NCBI GenBank assembly: GCA_903907925.1
Contig: CAIVQB010000092.1
Span: 122,598-186,597, forward strand
Reading direction: 5' to 3'
Source: an uncultured Verrucomicrobiota bacterium
GTDB taxonomy: Bacteria > Verrucomicrobiota > Verrucomicrobiia > Limisphaerales > UBA9464
Length of the DNA: 64,000 nucleotides
The translations under genes and the position numbers were made by a program. The notes beneath the pieces are model-generated. The model ran no database searches and was not told where the DNA came from. It was given only the letters and a program-made list of their open reading frames with translations. Position 1 is the first letter of the stretch; each line of letters opens with the position of its first letter. Of the stretch, positions 52,337 through 62,718 are shown in pieces.

Positions 52337-53227
52337 TTACTTGGCCTTCAAGAATCCTGAATCGGCCATCCAGTCTTCGAAGCGGTCCATCCAGCGTCCC
52401 ACCGGCCGGGTGTTTTTGGCCCGCAGACCGAAGCCGTGTCCGCCGGTGCTGAAAATGTGCAACTCGGCCGGAACCCCGGCCCGTTTGAATCGCAGATACA
52501 CCTCGGCCAATCCTTCGGCGATGTCTTTGCGATCGTCATAGGCACAGGCAAGGAAGGCGGGCGGGGAATTCGTGGAGGGCTGGATGTCCCCGGATCGACC
52601 GGGATAGATAAAGCCAAGGAAGCTCGGGCGTGAGGGTTGTCGTTCGATGGGATCGGCCGCTTCGGAAGTTCCGGCGTCAAAATGGGAGCTCGAAAGCCAC
52701 ACCAGTTCTCCGCCCGCCGAGAATCCGACCGCGCCCAGCCGCGCTGGATCCACGTGCCATTCCGATGCCCGGCTGCGGATCAATCGCAGCGCCCGTTGGG
52801 TATCGGCCAGCGCATGAACGGCGATGGTGTAGGTGGAATTGGTTTCCCGCGCGAGCCGGTACTTGAGCACAAAGGCAGCGGTCCCGTGGGCCTGGAGGAC
52901 CTTGGCCATGTTGTAGCCTTCATGGTCCATCCAAAGGGCGCTGTGGCCGCCACCGGGAATGACGAGAACCGCGGCGCCATTGGCCTTCGACGGATCCGGG
53001 AGATACGGAGTTATGGAAGGTTGATGCACGCTCGAAACCACATGATCGCCCGCATCCGTGACCCGCACCTTTTCGGGATCGGTCTTGCCCTCTGATCCCG
53101 GAGCACCACTCGGCCACAGCCGGATTTCGTCCGGTTCGGCGGCCGGCAATCGTCCGGCGACGAGGGAGATCCCGAGCACCAATGACATCAGAACAACGAA
53201 TCGACGTGGTACAGGCGGATGGTTCAT
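52337..53227 (-). CDS. Exported alpha/beta hydrolase, acetyl-xylan-esterase-like
   Basis: A 296-residue exported protein. The signal peptide (about 10-28) follows [10 protein letters not shown]. The oxyanion-loop [20 protein letters not shown], the nucleophile GFSAGGE and a C-terminal GGHGFGLR give a serine hydrolase of the BD-FAE/acetyl-xylan esterase type. The ATG at 53227 is used; the frame upstream lacks support. It is likely the first gene of a two-gene operon with the esterase at 51310-52302. The substrate is probably an ester on a plant or algal polysaccharide, an inference from family. Confidence 0.83.
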   Translation of the reverse strand: MNHPPVPRRFVVLMSLVLGISLVAGRLPAAEPDEIRLWPSGAPGSEGKTDPEKVRVTDAGDHVVSSVHQPSITPYLPDPSKANGAAVLVIPGGGHSALWMDHEGYNMAKVLQAHGTAAFVLKYRLARETNSTYTIAVHALADTQRALRLIRSRASEWHVDPARLGAVGFSAGGELVWLSSSHFDAGTSEAADPIERQPSRPSFLGFIYPGRSGDIQPSTNSPPAFLACAYDDRKDIAEGLAEVYLRFKRAGVPAELHIFSTGGHGFGLRAKNTRPVGRWMDRFEDWMADSGFLKAK

Positions 53228-53493
53228 GGCGGTGACGGAGAATTGCAGGACTGCCATCGAGGGCAAGCCGGGAGGTGGAGCGGCGAAGCTGCTTCCGACC
53301 CCGAGGGCCAAACACCCGCACTTGGGCACCGCCCAAGGGGTTTCGAACCCAACCGTTCCCCCGCCCTTCAGAGGCGCTCCATCGCCAACAACCGGTCGAT
53401 GTCACTGCCCGTGCCAATTAGGGTTTCACCGTGGAAAAGCACTCGCGAGGCCGTGGGGTTGTTTCCGATCGGTCGGCATCGTGATCTATGTGG

Positions 53494-53601
53494 CGGAGCG
53501 CGGCTCTGTGAGCCGCAGTGGGCCGGTCTGCAATACGGCCTCCATCCATTTCACCCGCGTTCGGCAGGCGGAGTTGCTGCAGGTCGCAGACCTGCGCTCC
53601 G
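53494..53601. repeat. Composite palindrome, copy 1
   Basis: The outer arms are CGGAGCGC (53494-53501) and GCGCTCCG (53594-53601). Inside are two hairpins, GCGGCTC-TGT-GAGCCGC (53500-53516) and GCAGGTC-GCA-GACCTGC (53579-53595). The second copy is at 53939-54047. Confidence 0.85.
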
Positions 53602-53683
53602 GTGAGGAATCGCCCCGACCGTGAGCCGCTCGTCTTCAGGGCTAAAGGCCCGCGCCATACCAGCCTTGGGCACCGCCCAAGGT

Positions 53684-53821
53684 GGAGGGCTCGGTTCCAC
53701 GCGAGCTCCATATTCCTCTTTGAACGGGGTTGATTGTGCCGCTCTGGGTCGGATGCGTGCCCGATGTGATTCCGACATCCGGTTCGCGATGGATTGGGGC
53801 GCGAGTGGAACCACGCCCTCC
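53684..53821. repeat. Long-looped inverted repeat (GGAGGGC/GGTTCCAC)
   Basis: The arms are 53684-53706 (GGAGGGCTCGGTTCCAC and onward) and 53799-53821, whose reverse complement begins GGAGGGCGTGGTTCCAC. They enclose about 92 bp. Confidence 0.8.
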
Positions 53822-53938
53822 AAGGCGAGTGGGCGATTTCAAAATCAGGAAAACGGGAAGACGAGAAAACGGGTGGGCGAGAGCAGCCGTTCCACGGCAG
53901 TGCGGCCTATTCACTTCCGATTCGGCTCAGGTTCGTAG

Positions 53939-54047
53939 TGGAGCGCGGCTCTGTGAGCCGCGGCAAGCCTGCCTTGTTGTTGCGCTGAGGATTGGCAACA
54001 GCGTCGCGAGTGGCCGGAGTTACTGCGGGTCACAAACCCGCGCTCCA
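53939..54047. repeat. Composite palindrome, copy 2
   Basis: The outer arms are TGGAGCGCGG (53939-53948) and CCGCGCTCCA (54038-54047). The inner hairpins are CGCGGCTC-TGT-GAGCCGCG (53944-53962) and GCGGGT-CACAA-ACCCGC (54025-54041). Confidence 0.88.
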
Positions 54048-54118
54048 GTGGTGGCTTGAGGTTCGCAGCGATTTTCCGCCGGTGTCCTTTCGGATGGCAC
54101 TGTGGTTCCATTGGTTCC

Positions 54119-57055
54119 ATGTCGAAGGACTTCCTGCGCCTGCGTGGGGCGCGGCAGCACAATCTGAAGAATCTCTCGGTCGATATTCCGCGGGACAAAC
54201 TGGTGGTCATTACCGGTCCTAGCGGATCCGGTAAATCGTCGCTCGCTTTCGACACCATTTTCGCCGAAGGCCAGCGCAAATACGTCGAATCGCTCTCGGC
54301 CTACGCCCGGCAGTTTCTCGATCAACTCCAGAAACCCGAACTCGACCACATCGAAGGTTTGTCCCCGGCGATCGCCATTGAGCAGCACTCGAGCAGCGCC
54401 AATCCCCGCTCCACCATCGCCACCACCACGGAGATTTACGACTACCTCCGTCTGCTCTACGCGCATCTGGGCGTTCCGCATGATCCCGACACCGGCACGC
54501 CGATCATCCAGCAAACTACCGGTGACATCGTCGATCGCATTCTGACGTTGCCGGCAAAATCGCGGGTGATGCTGCTGGCACCGGTGATTGAGGATCAGCG
54601 CGGCGAATTCCGCGACGTCCTGGAGCGGTTGGCCCGCGATGGGTTCGTTCGCGCCCGGATCGACGGGATCGTGACTGAACTCTCGGCCACCACCGTGCCG
54701 CGACTCGATAAGAAGGCGTCGCACCGCATTGAAGTGGTGGTCGATCGGATCGTCATCGCCGATGGCGTCCGAACCCGGCTGGTGGATTCGGTTGAAACGG
54801 CGCTCAAATGGGGCGAAGGCCGGGTGTGGGTGCTGCATCAAAGCCCCAATCTGGAGGCGGCAACCGCGCCGACCGCAGCGCCGGTCTGGACCGAAACGCT
54901 GCACTCCAACCGCATGTATTCGCCGGCGACCGGCCGGAGTTTTGAGACGCCGACGCCGCAATCGTTCTCCTTCAATTCGCCGCGCGGGGCGTGTCCGGTC
55001 TGCCATGGACTCGGCCAGAAACGGGTTTTCGATCCCGAGCTGATTGTTCCCGACGACAGTCAGTCACTCGAGGACGGCGCGGTGCGGCCGTATCGCGGTC
55101 TCGGCGGGAAGAAGATGGTGGTCTACTACAAGGGGCTGATCAAAGGCGTGGCCCAACACTACGGAGTGCCCGTGGATCAGCCATGGAAGGGGCTTCCGGC
55201 GGAGTTCAAGCAGCGCCTGATGTTTGGAACCGGAGGCGAGGAAGTGGAGTTTTACTTCATGCACGGCGGCACGCCGCGGAAGACGAAGAAACCCTTCGAA
55301 GGTGTACTGCCCAACCTGGAACGCTTGTTTGCGGAGAGCGAAAGCGAATTCACCCGGAACCGGTTGAAGGCCTACATGACCCTGCAACCGTGCGACGCCT
55401 GCGGTGGACGCCGGCTGCGGCCGGAGATGCTCGCGATCACCTTGGGATCGGACATCGACGAGGCTGCGCCGGGGACCGGACCGCGGATTCCCGGCCTGTC
55501 GATCGCCGCGTTTTGTGGCCTGTCGATCGATCGTGCCGACGGCTTCCTGGAACGGCTCACACTTTCTGATTCGCAGCGAAAGATTGCTGGTGAACTGGTG
55601 CTGGAAATCCGGAAGCGGCTCACCTTTTTGCAACAGGTTGGACTCGGGTATCTGGCGCTGGACCGCGAGAGCGGCACTCTCAGCGGCGGCGAGGCGCAGC
55701 GCATCCGCCTGGCCACACAGATCGGCGCGGGTTTGATGGGCGTGCTCTACATCCTCGACGAACCGAGCATCGGCCTGCATCAACGCGATAACGAACGGTT
55801 GATCGCGACATTGAAGGGCCTGCGCGATCTGGGAAACAGCGTCTTGGTGGTTGAGCACGACGAAGACACCATCCGACAGGCGGATCATGTTTTGGATCTC
55901 GGACCCGGCGCGGGGATTCACGGGGGCGAGTTGGTCGCCCAAGGCACCGTGGCGGATATCCTCGCGAATCCGCGTTCGGTGACCGGACGTTATTTGTCTG
56001 GCGATCTTTCAATCCCGGTGCCGCGCGAACGGGTCCAGCCTCGCGAATCGAAGGGTTGGATCGAGATCATCGGTGCGCGGGAGAACAACCTCCAGAACCT
56101 GACGGCGCGATTGCCGCTGGGATTGCTGACGGTCGTGACCGGTGTGAGCGGCAGCGGGAAGTCGACGTTGATCGACGACATCCTGCGCCGGGCCATCCAG
56201 CGGAAATGGCATGGATCGAAGGAAGTCCCGGGGAAGCATGATGAAATCCTCGGCTTGGAACGAATCGACAAATGCGTGGTGGTCGATCAATCGCCGATTG
56301 GCCGGACCCCGCGGAGCAATCCGGCCACCTTCACCGGGATCTTCAACGAGATCCGCGATCTCTTCGCCACCCTGCCGGCGGCGCGGGTGAGGGGCTACGG
56401 CGCGGGTCGATTCAGCTTCAACGTGAAGGGCGGTCGCTGTGAAAAATGCGAAGGCGACGGACTGCTCAAGATTGAGATGCATTTCCTGCCACCGGTCTAT
56501 GTCACCTGCGAGGCCTGCAACGGGAGACGATACAATCGCGAGACGCTGGAGATCACCTACAAGGGATTGAACATCGCCGACATTCTGGCGCAGACCATCG
56601 ACGAGGCGGTTTCGTTTTTCCGAGCCGTTCCCAAGCTGCACGGGCCGTGTCTCACGCTGGCGGAAGTGGGGCTGGGCTACCTGCGGCTGGGGCAGGCGGC
56701 GACGACGCTGTCGGGCGGCGAAGCGCAGCGATTGAAGCTGGCGGCCGAACTGTCGCGACGGCAGACCGGCCGGACGTTGTATCTGCTGGACGAGCCGACC
56801 ACCGGTTTGCATTTCTCGGATGTCGCCAAGTTGATGGAAGTGTTGTTTCAACTCCGCAACTCGGGGAATTCACTGGTGATCATCGAGCATAATCTCGATG
56901 TCATCAAAACGGCCGACTGGGTCATCGATCTCGGTCCGGAAGGTGGCGCGGGTGGCGGCCGGATCCTGGTGGAAGGAACGCCGGAGAAGGTGGCGGCCTG
57001 TCCGGGCAGCCACACGGGCCGGTTTCTGGCTCGCCTGCTGGGACGACGGGGGTGA
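54119..57055 (+). CDS. uvrA: Excinuclease ABC subunit A
   Basis: The damage-recognition ATPase of nucleotide excision repair, 978 residues. Walker A motifs are GPSGSGKSS near residue 33 and GVSGSGKST in the second half. The cysteines of the first zinc module are in CPVCHGLG and CDACGGRRL and of the second in CEKCEGDG and [10 protein letters not shown]. Signature motifs are [12 protein letters not shown] and [12 protein letters not shown]. The ATG at 54119 ([16 protein letters not shown]) is the family start. It begins right after the palindrome field and overlaps the next gene by GTGA. Confidence 0.97.
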   Translation: MSKDFLRLRGARQHNLKNLSVDIPRDKLVVITGPSGSGKSSLAFDTIFAEGQRKYVESLSAYARQFLDQLQKPELDHIEGLSPAIAIEQHSSSANPRSTIATTTEIYDYLRLLYAHLGVPHDPDTGTPIIQQTTGDIVDRILTLPAKSRVMLLAPVIEDQRGEFRDVLERLARDGFVRARIDGIVTELSATTVPRLDKKASHRIEVVVDRIVIADGVRTRLVDSVETALKWGEGRVWVLHQSPNLEAATAPTAAPVWTETLHSNRMYSPATGRSFETPTPQSFSFNSPRGACPVCHGLGQKRVFDPELIVPDDSQSLEDGAVRPYRGLGGKKMVVYYKGLIKGVAQHYGVPVDQPWKGLPAEFKQRLMFGTGGEEVEFYFMHGGTPRKTKKPFEGVLPNLERLFAESESEFTRNRLKAYMTLQPCDACGGRRLRPEMLAITLGSDIDEAAPGTGPRIPGLSIAAFCGLSIDRADGFLERLTLSDSQRKIAGELVLEIRKRLTFLQQVGLGYLALDRESGTLSGGEAQRIRLATQIGAGLMGVLYILDEPSIGLHQRDNERLIATLKGLRDLGNSVLVVEHDEDTIRQADHVLDLGPGAGIHGGELVAQGTVADILANPRSVTGRYLSGDLSIPVPRERVQPRESKGWIEIIGARENNLQNLTARLPLGLLTVVTGVSGSGKSTLIDDILRRAIQRKWHGSKEVPGKHDEILGLERIDKCVVVDQSPIGRTPRSNPATFTGIFNEIRDLFATLPAARVRGYGAGRFSFNVKGGRCEKCEGDGLLKIEMHFLPPVYVTCEACNGRRYNRETLEITYKGLNIADILAQTIDEAVSFFRAVPKLHGPCLTLAEVGLGYLRLGQAATTLSGGEAQRLKLAAELSRRQTGRTLYLLDEPTTGLHFSDVAKLMEVLFQLRNSGNSLVIIEHNLDVIKTADWVIDLGPEGGAGGGRILVEGTPEKVAACPGSHTGRFLARLLGRRG

Positions 57056-59760
57056 GAATACCGTCCTCAATGCTGGTTTCAGGAAACAAACAGGGATGCC
57101 CCACCGGTATCGTTCGGGCCGCCCGCGGAGTTCGAACACTGGGGGTCTTCATTGCGATCCAATGGTGCGTGTGGACGGGCATTGTCTGCGGGCAATCGGC
57201 CGAGCGGATCGCCTTTGATGCCGCCGCGCGGGATTTCGAAACGGGTTTATGGGACCGGGCGGCGGCGGGCTTCAACGAGTTTGAAACCCGGTTTCCCAAG
57301 AGTCCGCTGAAGATGGAGGCGGCGCAGCGGCTGTTGTTCGCGCAGGGCGAGGCGGCGGTGGCCCGAGAGGATGCCGCAGGAGCGGGGGAGATGTTTGCCG
57401 CGTTCCAACGGCAGTTTCCCGACGTTCCGCGCGCGGGGTTGGCGGCGGTGCGCGAGGCGGAAGTGCGGATGAAATCGGGCGATGCCGTCAATGCGGCGGC
57501 GGTCCTGCTGAATCCGCAGGGCGCATTTGTCCGGAAGGCGGTCCAGGGGAAAATCGCCGCGGTCGCGTTTCGCGGATTGATGGTACGTGCGGAGGCCCAG
57601 ATCACGCTCAAGGATTCACCGGCGGCGGAGGCGTCCTTGCAGGAAGCCGCAGCGTTCGCCGGTTCACCGGCGGAGGAACATGCCCGACTGACACGACAGT
57701 TGCGCATTTTGGAATCCACCGATCGATTGGATGCGGCACTTGACGTGGCGCGACGGCTTCGGGAACAGGCCGCGCGCGAGTCGAGTCTGGCGACGCTCCG
57801 CCCGGAGGCGGCGGCGTGGGAAGGGCGGCTCTTGTTGAAACAGGGGGCGTCGGACGCGGCGGCACTGGTGTTTGCGGCCAACACCGCGGCGGGAACTCCG
57901 GCGGAGTATTTTCGCGAGGCGACCCTCCGGCTGGCCGAGATTCATCTCGCCCGGAACGAATGGATGAAGGCGCGTGAGCGATTGGAGGCGTTTGCCACCG
58001 CGCTGCCTGCGGATCCGGAGATCAACCGGGTGCGGCTGTTGCTCGGGCAGACCTTGTTCCGGCAGTACGTGGCGGTTCGTGGCGGAACCAATCGCACCGA
58101 GGCGACCGGCCTGCTCGCGTCCGCCGCGGTGCAATTCCAGCTTGGATTGTCCAATGCACCGGTCGCCGAGCTCGCCGGGCCGCTGCTCCTGGGACGCGCG
58201 TGGGCGCTTTGGGAGACGGGCAGTCCGGTGAATGCGGCCGATCAGGTGCGCGATGCCGAGACGAACTTTCTGGCGGCGGCGGCGGCGTTGCCCCGGGGAC
58301 CGATGCAGGCGCTGGCCCGATTCAAGGCCGGTGATTGCCTGCTCTTTCGCGGCGATGCGGCGGGTGCCCTCATCCAGTATTCGCGGGTGCTGGACGGCTA
58401 TCCGGAGTTCACCGAAGTGCAGCGTGAACTCGGCGAGCCGGCGGCCGAACAGGCGGTGCGCGCGGCGGTGCTGTCGACCAACCGGGCGGCCGCGGACCGC
58501 GGAATGACCCGGCTGCTGACGGTGTGGCCGGACGGCCGTCCGGCGAAGCGTGGCGGGCTGCTGTTCAGCCAGTACCTGTCCAAATCCGGCGACCGCGAAG
58601 GCGCGCGCCGACTGCTGCTGGATTTCGCCGCGCGGTTCCCGGACTCCGCCGACCGTGCCGATTTCCAGCTGGCATTGATTGCCTCCGATCTCCGGGCACA
58701 ACTTTGGAGCAACGCGGTGGTCCGGCTCGACGGCCTGATTGCGGCGAACACCAATCGTCCCGTTCTGGAGCGGGCGGAATTTGAACGGGCTTGGGCCCTG
58801 GCGATGGGCAAGGCGGACACCAACGCCGTGGAAGGGTTGGCCGCGGTGGCGTCGCGCTATCCGACCAACGCGATGGCCCCGAACGCCCATCTGTGGATCG
58901 CCTCGCAGTTTTTCAATCAACGGGAATACATCCGGTCCGAGCAGGCCTGTCTTCGACTCATCACCAATGGGTTTTGGCGCGGACAGGAACCGTGGTTTCG
59001 CGCCTTGTTTTGGGCGGCGGAAGCGGCCCGGAAACGTCAGAGCTACGAGAGCGCCCTGCAATATCTCGGAGATCTGTTGAACGACAAGCTGACGCCCGAG
59101 GCGCTCCTTCCGGCGGGCTATTTCGCACTCGGCGAACTCCGTCTCGGCCAGCGTTCCACCGACGCGGCGCGTCCTCTCGACAACTTCGATCGGGCGCTGC
59201 AGGCCTTTACCAAGGCCGCCAGTTTTGACAAGGCCCCGCAGCGTGCGCCAGCGTTGGGTCGGATGGCGGATTGTCACCTACAACTGGCCACCCAGTTTCG
59301 CACCGATTCTCCGACGGAATCGGCCAAGCGCGCCGCGGAATTGACGCTGGCGGCGGGATTGTACCAGCAGGTGGTGGGCGATTCGGGAGCGGAATTGGAA
59401 GTCCGCTGCCAGGCGGCCATGGGCCTGGGAACAGCCCGCGAAAAACTGGCGGCGCTGGCAGCGTCGCCGGCGGTCCGAACCGCCTCGCTGACCGCGGCCG
59501 CGGATGCGTACCTGGACGTCGCGCACGGACGCCTGCGGCGTGAGGGTGAGACACTCCAACCGGTGTGGCTGGGCGATGCCGGACGCGAAGCGGGCCGGGT
59601 GTTGGAGGATTTGGGGCGCTTCCGGGACGCCGCGGCGTTGTATCAGGAACTTGCCGGTGAACTTCCCGCCGAGCGCGAACTGTGGCTGGAGCGGGGCAAC
59701 GCGGCCCGGCGCCGGGCGGAGGTCACGGTATCATCCGCGCCATCGCCCGAGCCTCGTTGA
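57052..59760 (+). CDS. Exported TPR-repeat protein coupled to uvrA
   Basis: A 902-residue protein with a hydrophobic N-terminal segment (about 27-48) and, from about residue 48 on, many tetratricopeptide-like helix pairs (for example DRAAAGFNEFETRFPKSP and GVARSRYPTNAMAPNAHLWI-like units), as in outer-membrane assembly or cell-surface TPR proteins. No other domain is recognised. The start is a GTG inside the uvrA stop; an ATG at 57070 is also possible. The last 38 bp overlap the convergent TPR gene on the minus strand. A DNA repair role is unlikely despite the coupling. Confidence 0.8.
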   Translation: MRIPSSMLVSGNKQGCPTGIVRAARGVRTLGVFIAIQWCVWTGIVCGQSAERIAFDAAARDFETGLWDRAAAGFNEFETRFPKSPLKMEAAQRLLFAQGEAAVAREDAAGAGEMFAAFQRQFPDVPRAGLAAVREAEVRMKSGDAVNAAAVLLNPQGAFVRKAVQGKIAAVAFRGLMVRAEAQITLKDSPAAEASLQEAAAFAGSPAEEHARLTRQLRILESTDRLDAALDVARRLREQAARESSLATLRPEAAAWEGRLLLKQGASDAAALVFAANTAAGTPAEYFREATLRLAEIHLARNEWMKARERLEAFATALPADPEINRVRLLLGQTLFRQYVAVRGGTNRTEATGLLASAAVQFQLGLSNAPVAELAGPLLLGRAWALWETGSPVNAADQVRDAETNFLAAAAALPRGPMQALARFKAGDCLLFRGDAAGALIQYSRVLDGYPEFTEVQRELGEPAAEQAVRAAVLSTNRAAADRGMTRLLTVWPDGRPAKRGGLLFSQYLSKSGDREGARRLLLDFAARFPDSADRADFQLALIASDLRAQLWSNAVVRLDGLIAANTNRPVLERAEFERAWALAMGKADTNAVEGLAAVASRYPTNAMAPNAHLWIASQFFNQREYIRSEQACLRLITNGFWRGQEPWFRALFWAAEAARKRQSYESALQYLGDLLNDKLTPEALLPAGYFALGELRLGQRSTDAARPLDNFDRALQAFTKAASFDKAPQRAPALGRMADCHLQLATQFRTDSPTESAKRAAELTLAAGLYQQVVGDSGAELEVRCQAAMGLGTAREKLAALAASPAVRTASLTAAADAYLDVAHGRLRREGETLQPVWLGDAGREAGRVLEDLGRFRDAAALYQELAGELPAERELWLERGNAARRRAEVTVSSAPSPEPR

Positions 59761-61483
59761 CCAGCCGTTCCTCCTCGGGAAGGAGGTGAACGCCGGTGGC
59801 GAGCGTGAGGTATTCGCGGGCACCCTTCGCATTGCCCGCATGGGCCAGGAACACGCCCTGCATCGCCGCCATGGGTGGCTTTCGGACCACGTTGGGTCCG
59901 AGCCCGGCCATCACTTCGGCGGCCTTCACCGCCTGGCCGCGCCGAAACAGCGCGAAGGCGTAGGTCGCCACGTGGTTCGGATCGGTGGCCGAACGGGCGT
60001 GGAGGGTGTCCGCCAACAACTGGAGCTGCGCATCCCGGGTGTCGAGCAGAAGGCCGAGATAGACCATGTTGTTCAGCGAGTTGAGATCATCGCGCCGCAA
60101 CGCAAAGAGCCGCCGGGCCACCTTGAATTGACCGAGGGTGTCATTGGCCCGGAGATAAATCTGATGCAGCTCCATGAGCGATGCCTCCTCGGCGATGCGG
60201 CTGTCTGCGATCGCCCACAGGGTGGATTCCATCTGCTGCGGCATGTGCCACTGGCCCGCGAGTTTGACCAGCGCCTGGAGCTGGGCGGGGTTTCGATCAG
60301 CCGCCTTCACCGCCCGCTGCCACAGGGTGTCCATCTCGGTGGTCCTGCTTTCGGCCGGGGAAAGGAATTGCGACGCCAGCGCATCGTAGGCGAGACGGAA
60401 GGAATTGAAATTCTTCCAATCCTCGGACCGCACCCACTGGCGGAGTCCGAGCCAGTCCTGAATGCCGATGAACAGGTCGGCGACCGCGATGCGCACCGAC
60501 GGGTCGGAAAGGCGTTCGCGGGGCAGGGTGCGGATCCAGGCCATGGCCGCCGGGTTCATGTGGGAACGGTTCATCCACAGCAGCAATTGGGCGAAATCGT
60601 TCGGCGATTGGACGGTTGTCTTTTGGAGCTCGGCCAGAACGGCGTTGACCTTCGGTGAGTGGGCGGCCTGGAGGGCGGTGAGTTGGAGCAGACGGCCTGA
60701 AATGGGAGTGTTGGTGACCGCCGCCAATTGGTCGGCGAAGCGCACGGCCTCGGCGGTCCGTCCGCCGCGCAGCGCGTCCTCGACGCGCAGTGTCAGCGCG
60801 GCGATGCGAGTTGTGGGATTGGTGGCGAGGCGGTCCAACAACTGTCGGGCCTCAGCATTTCGCGCCGGCGAATCGATCACCAGACGCACCTTTGCCAGGT
60901 TGAACTGGCGATCCACGTTGGCCGGATCGAGGCGGGCGGCCTGGACAAAGTTGGCCTCGGACTTGATGAGGTCGCCGAACGCGAATGCCGCCGCTCCGGA
61001 GGCTTCGTAAAACGATGCGGGGGGTGGAGGATTGGTGGGAACGCCGGCCAGAGCGCGGCTGGCGGAGTAATTGTCGCCGGCTCGAAGCGCGGTCAGCGCC
61101 AGATCAATCCGGTTGGTTAGGTTCCATGGTTCAAGATCCATGACCCGCTGGCGCCAGGGCAGGGCGGTGAAGGGGGAGATCGCTTCGGCGACATTTCCCA
61201 GCAGTCGGGCGGCACCGATGTTGTTGACGTCCGAATCAAACACTGCACGGGCCAATTGTGCCGCATCGTCGACTTTCCCCTCCCTTAAGAGACGCTCACC
61301 GGTGGCGAGACGCTTCGTATTCCGCCAACCCGCGTAGACGGTCGCACCGCGCCACCGCCAAAGGGCATACGACGCGAGGAGCACCACGACGACGGCCACC
61401 GTCCACCGCAGGGCGATCAGCATCCTGCTGCTTTGGCGCACGGTTCTTCGGACCTTGCGGACGCGTTTTTCCATGGGTTCCAC
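59723..61483 (-). CDS. Membrane-anchored TPR protein
   Basis: A 586-residue protein with a basic N-terminus (KRVRKVRRTVRQ), one transmembrane helix (about 22-43) and TPR-like helical repeats up to the end (RLLREGKVDDAAQLARAVF, YLTLATGVHLLPEEERL). It probably scaffolds other proteins on the outside of the inner membrane. It converges with the other TPR gene and shares 38 bp of coding sequence in opposite directions. The family is not otherwise recognised. Confidence 0.82.
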   Translation of the reverse strand: MEPMEKRVRKVRRTVRQSSRMLIALRWTVAVVVVLLASYALWRWRGATVYAGWRNTKRLATGERLLREGKVDDAAQLARAVFDSDVNNIGAARLLGNVAEAISPFTALPWRQRVMDLEPWNLTNRIDLALTALRAGDNYSASRALAGVPTNPPPPASFYEASGAAAFAFGDLIKSEANFVQAARLDPANVDRQFNLAKVRLVIDSPARNAEARQLLDRLATNPTTRIAALTLRVEDALRGGRTAEAVRFADQLAAVTNTPISGRLLQLTALQAAHSPKVNAVLAELQKTTVQSPNDFAQLLLWMNRSHMNPAAMAWIRTLPRERLSDPSVRIAVADLFIGIQDWLGLRQWVRSEDWKNFNSFRLAYDALASQFLSPAESRTTEMDTLWQRAVKAADRNPAQLQALVKLAGQWHMPQQMESTLWAIADSRIAEEASLMELHQIYLRANDTLGQFKVARRLFALRRDDLNSLNNMVYLGLLLDTRDAQLQLLADTLHARSATDPNHVATYAFALFRRGQAVKAAEVMAGLGPNVVRKPPMAAMQGVFLAHAGNAKGAREYLTLATGVHLLPEEERLVNEARAMARMIP

Positions 61484-61563
61484 CCCGCGAGGATCCGGGA
61501 AACACCGCAGTCATTCAAGACCTCAGAGCCCGGTTCGGGGCGGCGGAAGCGTTTGAAGACGTG

Positions 61564-62718
61564 TCAGAACGTCATTCCCACCGTGGTTTGCACCTGAAGA
61601 TCGTTGTTCTTCACACCGATCGGGGGGCGGGAGTCGTAGAGATCCACCAGATTGAAATTCAAGGTGATCCGCTTGAAGACGGGATAGGCCACGCTGAGAT
61701 CCGCCCGAATCCGGACCACGGTGAAATCTTCGACATCGGGCGTGTAGGTGAGCCCCTGGCGGATCTCAAGTTTGTCCACCGGTTTCCAAACCAGGTTCTC
61801 TCCCAACCGGACTGAAAAGAACGAATGACGTGGCTGGTTGCGGTAGCTCTGGTCCTGATATTGAATGCCGACCTCAGTGTTCAGATTGAGATGCTGGCGT
61901 TGCAGGAGTTTGTAACCAAGCCCGGTGCCTTCGTGGAATTCGAGGTCGATGTGGCGAATTTCGTCATAGCCCGCCCCGCCCTGATTGTAGACGTACATCC
62001 GGCGTTTGACGCCGAGATCGGCCTCGGTCTTGGCCGCGCCGTCCATGCGGTTCGCGGATTGAACGGCGTTCACCGTGCCGTAAGCGACGTGGTACTCGAA
62101 ATTATCGCGCACCCGATCCCAGGTGTGGGTGGCATTTCCGTTGAGATAAAAAGTTCGTCGATCGGAAGTGCCAAATCCGATGTCCATGCCGAGGTTGAGT
62201 CCACCGTGCCAGTTGGTGAACAGCGGCCGGAGGGCGGCTGGAGCCAGCGCGGCGATGCCGGTGGGCTTCGGGGGGATCGGTGGCGCGGGTGGGGGAGTTG
62301 TGGCCGTCGGGTGGACAGCGGGTGTCGTCGCCGGCTTTGCGGCGGGTGGTGGAGCGGGGGTGGGAGCCGCGGCCGGCGTCGGTTCCGCCGCGGGTTTGGA
62401 AGCCCCGGCAGGTGGATCGATGCGCTGGGCGATGGCGTCCTTGGGAACCGTAATACGTCCGGCGAAGGGCGATAGAACGACGAGTTGGTTGGTGTCCTCG
62501 GACAACAAATCCCCGGAGATCCGGTCGCCGTTACGAAGCGTGACCACCACGGGACCGGCGTTGACGCTGCCCGTCGCCCACAGCCCGATCAGGGTCAGGG
62601 TCAGGGTCAGTACCGCGGTCCGTGCAAATTCTGGACTCGGAAAAAAACGGAAGAGCGACCGGGCCGGAGCTGTCCGGGCCGGCGTCGTTTCATCGAGTTG
62701 TACCCGTGGCAGGTGCAT
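61564..62718 (-). CDS. DUF481 outer-membrane beta-barrel-like protein
   Basis: A 384-residue exported protein. A hydrophobic segment (about 35-53) is followed by a small beta domain (VTLRNGDRISGDLL), a long Pro/Ala-rich linker (about 100-150, repeated PAA/TP units) and a C-terminal DUF481 domain (about 170-384) with alternating aromatic strands ending in TTVGMTF, a terminal Phe as in many barrels. The ATG at 62718 is chosen. It overlaps the end of the upstream gene by 29 bp. Function is unknown; it may be a structural or transport barrel. Confidence 0.78.
   Translation of the reverse strand: MHLPRVQLDETTPARTAPARSLFRFFPSPEFARTAVLTLTLTLIGLWATGSVNAGPVVVTLRNGDRISGDLLSEDTNQLVVLSPFAGRITVPKDAIAQRIDPPAGASKPAAEPTPAAAPTPAPPPAAKPATTPAVHPTATTPPPAPPIPPKPTGIAALAPAALRPLFTNWHGGLNLGMDIGFGTSDRRTFYLNGNATHTWDRVRDNFEYHVAYGTVNAVQSANRMDGAAKTEADLGVKRRMYVYNQGGAGYDEIRHIDLEFHEGTGLGYKLLQRQHLNLNTEVGIQYQDQSYRNQPRHSFFSVRLGENLVWKPVDKLEIRQGLTYTPDVEDFTVVRIRADLSVAYPVFKRITLNFNLVDLYDSRPPIGVKNNDLQVQTTVGMTF

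Larger units (their letters stand above)
53228..54118. other. Gene-free palindrome field upstream of uvrA
   Basis: Nothing in these 891 bp looks like a gene. It holds at least four inverted-repeat structures: CTTGGGC-ACC-GCCCAAG at 53321-53337, two copies of a composite element (53494-53601 and 53939-54047), and a long-looped pair (53684-53821). Short palindromes of the TTGGGC type recur near 53665-53682. These fill much of the stretch. Confidence 0.8.
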
